This document shows, piece by piece, positions 15,061 through 16,594 of a stretch of 16,594 nucleotides of DNA (position 1 is its first letter; every line of letters starts with the position of its first letter). Made by a program: the position numbers and the translations under genes. The DNA is from Pseudomonadota bacterium. GTDB lineage: Bacteria; Desulfobacterota; Desulfovibrionia; Desulfovibrionales; Desulfovibrionaceae. The DNA is taken from assembly GCA_018822065.1 (NCBI GenBank), contig JAHJKV010000293.1, positions 1 through 16,594 of the forward strand, given 5' to 3'. Below the pieces are notes generated by a model. That model searched no databases and had not been told where the DNA came from. It was given only the letters and a program-made list of their open reading frames with translations.

Positions 15061-15939
15061 ATGAAAACAGCCATCCTCAGAGCCGATGCGCTCCTCCTCC
15101 TCACCGCCCTCATCTGGGGGACGGCGTTCGTCTTCCAGAAGACGGGCATGGAACATCTCGGCCCCTATGGGTTCAACGGGGTGCGCTTCATCCTCGGCTC
15201 CCTGGCCCTCACCCCCCTGACCCTGCTCACCCTGCGCAAGAGTGCTGCCGCGCCCTATGACAACCGACCCGGCCCCATGACCTACCTCAAAGGTGGACTG
15301 CTGGCCGGATGCGCCCTCTTTGGCGGGGCCGCCCTGCAACAGGTCGGTATCGTCACCACCTCGGCAGGCAACGCGGGCTTCATCACCGGGCTCTATGTCA
15401 TTCTCACGCCCATGATGGGTCTCTTCTTCCGGCAGCGACCTGGCTGGGGCACCTGGCTGGGCGGGGTGCTGGCCGTGATCGGCCTCTTCTTCCTGTGCAT
15501 CACCGGCGACCTGACCATCGCCCACGGCGACCTGATGGTGCTCTTCAGCGCCTTCTTCTGGGCCGCGCACCTGCTCGTCATCGGCTGGCTGGCCCCGAAG
15601 ATGAACCCCATCGCCCTGGCCCAGGCCCAGTTCATGGTCTGCGGTCTACTCTCCCTTGGCACTGGCCTGGCCATCGAGACCATCTCCTGGGAAGGCATCC
15701 TGGGGGCGCGCAATTCCATCCTCTACTGCGGGCTCATGTCCACGGGCGTGGCCTATACCCTCCAGGTGGTGGCCCAGCGCGAGGCCAATCCGGCCCATGC
15801 CTCCATCATCCTTTCACTGGAGGCCGTGTTCGCTGCGGTCGCAGGCTGGCTGCTCCTCGGCGAGTTGCTCGGCACCCAGGCCCTATTCGGCTGCGCCCTG
15901 ATGCTCACGGGCATGATCATTTCCCAGCTCAAACCCTGA
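15061..15939 (+). CDS. EamA/DMT-superfamily transporter
   Basis: This 292-residue protein has ten predicted membrane segments in two homologous EamA halves. The first half begins ADALLLLTALIWGTAFVFQK, the standard start of the family, and each half has the usual closing helix pattern (GNAGFITGLYVILTPMMG; NPAHASIILSLEAVFAAVAG). Family members export amino acids, metabolites or drugs; this one gives no substrate clue. The start is uncertain. ATG 15061 has no ribosome binding site because the T-run of a terminator directly precedes it. TTG 15043, in frame, has AGGA at 15031-15034 with eight bases between, and would add six residues (MADGFF). GTG 14977 is in frame further up, inside the DHH gene. 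No promoter was found that would start transcription after the terminator. Confidence 0.85.
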   Translation: MKTAILRADALLLLTALIWGTAFVFQKTGMEHLGPYGFNGVRFILGSLALTPLTLLTLRKSAAAPYDNRPGPMTYLKGGLLAGCALFGGAALQQVGIVTTSAGNAGFITGLYVILTPMMGLFFRQRPGWGTWLGGVLAVIGLFFLCITGDLTIAHGDLMVLFSAFFWAAHLLVIGWLAPKMNPIALAQAQFMVCGLLSLGTGLAIETISWEGILGARNSILYCGLMSTGVAYTLQVVAQREANPAHASIILSLEAVFAAVAGWLLLGELLGTQALFGCALMLTGMIISQLKP

Positions 15940-15961
15940 CCGTTTCCCCGTTGCCTTCCAT

Positions 15962-15991
15962 TTGCCTTCCGGGCACCTCCTCTGGTATAGT
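15962..15991 (+). promoter_or_regulatory. Promoter of the hemolysin III-family gene, probably leaderless
   Basis: TATAGT (15986-15991, five of six consensus positions) is preceded at 18 bases by TTGCCT (15962-15967, four of six). The usual start point seven bases after the -10 falls at or beside the ATG at 15998, and there is no ribosome binding site. TTGCCTTCC occurs twice, at 15951-15959 and 15962-15970, 11 bases apart, so the -35 lies in a direct repeat that could also bind a regulator. Confidence 0.5.
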
Positions 15992-15997
15992 TTGTTC

Positions 15998-16594
15998 ATG
16001 ACTGAACACTGTTCAAGGCGTCACCAGCCCAAGCAACTGCTCCTGCGCGATCCGGCCTCCGGCTTCATCCATTTCATCGGCGCGATCCTCTCCATCGCCG
16101 CCCTGGCCCTGCTCGTAGTTCGCGCAGCCCAGGAGGGCTCCGCTTGGCACGTGGTCTCCTGCGCCATCTTCGGCGTCGGCATGATCGGCCTCTACGCCAC
16201 CTCCACGGCCTGCCACTGGTTCCAGTCCCCGGACTGCCCCTCCCAATGGCTGGAAAAGCTCGACCATATTATGATCTACGTCCTCATCGCCGCCACCTAC
16301 ACCCCGGTCTGCCTGGTTCCGCTGCGCGGTCCCTGGGGCTGGTCCATCCTGGGGACCATCTGGGGGCTGGCGATCCTCGGCTCCGTCCTCAAGCTCAAAC
16401 GCTTCGGCTCTCCACCCTGGATTTCCTCGGCCCTGTACATCGCCATGGGCTGGCTGGTGCTGGTGGCCGCTGTGCCCATGGTACAGATCATGCCTACGGG
16501 CGGCCTGGTCTGGATGCTCGCCGGCGGCACCTGCTACACCATAGGCGGTATCATCTTCGCCCTCGGCTGGCCGAAGCTGATCAAGGACGTGTTC
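15998..16594 (+). CDS. Hemolysin III/TrhA-family membrane protein (C-terminus cut off)
   Basis: 199 codons run from ATG 15998 to the window edge. The protein matches the bacterial PAQR-type hemolysin III family: DPASGFIHFIGAILS near the N-terminus (family pattern 'G..H..G'), STACHWFQ at about 69-76 (family S/T-x-x-x-H), LDHIMIYVLIAATYTPVCL at about 88-106, and a late GGTCYTIGGIIFALGWPK segment just before the usual final H-x-x-x-H, which lies beyond the edge. About 15-25 residues are missing if it has the usual length of about 215. Members have seven membrane segments and conserved metal-ligand histidines. Despite the name, most are not proven toxins; some affect membrane energetics or lipid homeostasis. 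It has its own promoter and appears independent of the EamA gene. Confidence 0.88.
   Translation, partial: MTEHCSRRHQPKQLLLRDPASGFIHFIGAILSIAALALLVVRAAQEGSAWHVVSCAIFGVGMIGLYATSTACHWFQSPDCPSQWLEKLDHIMIYVLIAATYTPVCLVPLRGPWGWSILGTIWGLAILGSVLKLKRFGSPPWISSALYIAMGWLVLVAAVPMVQIMPTGGLVWMLAGGTCYTIGGIIFALGWPKLIKDVF

Noticed and set aside
1..16594. CRISPR arrays, tRNA or rRNA genes, prophage or complete mobile elements
   Set aside because: No regularly spaced repeats, no cloverleaf-like or rRNA-like segments and no integrase or transposase genes were seen on either strand.

Overview
The window looks like a chromosomal segment of a GC-rich Gram-negative bacterium. I suggest a Desulfovibrio/Pseudodesulfovibrio-type member of Desulfovibrionales. 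That placement is an inference from base composition, protein style and gene mix; no rRNA or other taxonomic marker is present. Most of the window is one cell-surface polysaccharide locus, built as two divergent gene sets around an AT-rich control region at about 6733-7379.

Minus-strand arm, transcribed leftwards from 6732: a Wzz-type chain-length determinant, a CapB/CpsD-like P-loop protein that has lost key kinase residues, an ExeA/GspA-type AAA ATPase, a sulfotransferase, a Wzx-type flippase, and the N-terminal part of an O-antigen ligase/polymerase-like membrane protein cut by the left edge. The trio of chain-length protein, kinase-like protein and ExeA-like ATPase resembles loci associated with exosortase/PEP-CTERM systems, but no exosortase is visible here.

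Plus-strand arm, from 7380 to 13902: a sulfotransferase, an exported Asp-box (BNR) beta-propeller protein, a third sulfotransferase and two GT4 glycosyltransferases. Most junctions are stop/start overlaps, so this is very probably one operon. Together the two arms could assemble a repeat unit (glycosyltransferases), decorate it with sulfate (three unrelated-looking sulfotransferases), flip it, polymerise it to a set length and perhaps trim or bind it outside (the propeller protein). No priming glycosyltransferase and no outer-membrane export porin are in view, so the locus probably continues to the left or elsewhere.

Right end, 13903-16594: apparently unlinked housekeeping genes. These are a DHH-family phosphoesterase with a TTG start and a strong ribosome binding site, an intrinsic terminator that abuts an EamA/DMT-family transporter, and a hemolysin III/TrhA-family membrane protein cut by the right edge, whose promoter suggests a leaderless mRNA.

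The points most worth following are the degenerate kinase, the structured GGA-rich leader of the chain-length gene (a possible CsrA target), the sulfotransferase/propeller grouping, and the terminator-start overlap before the EamA gene.
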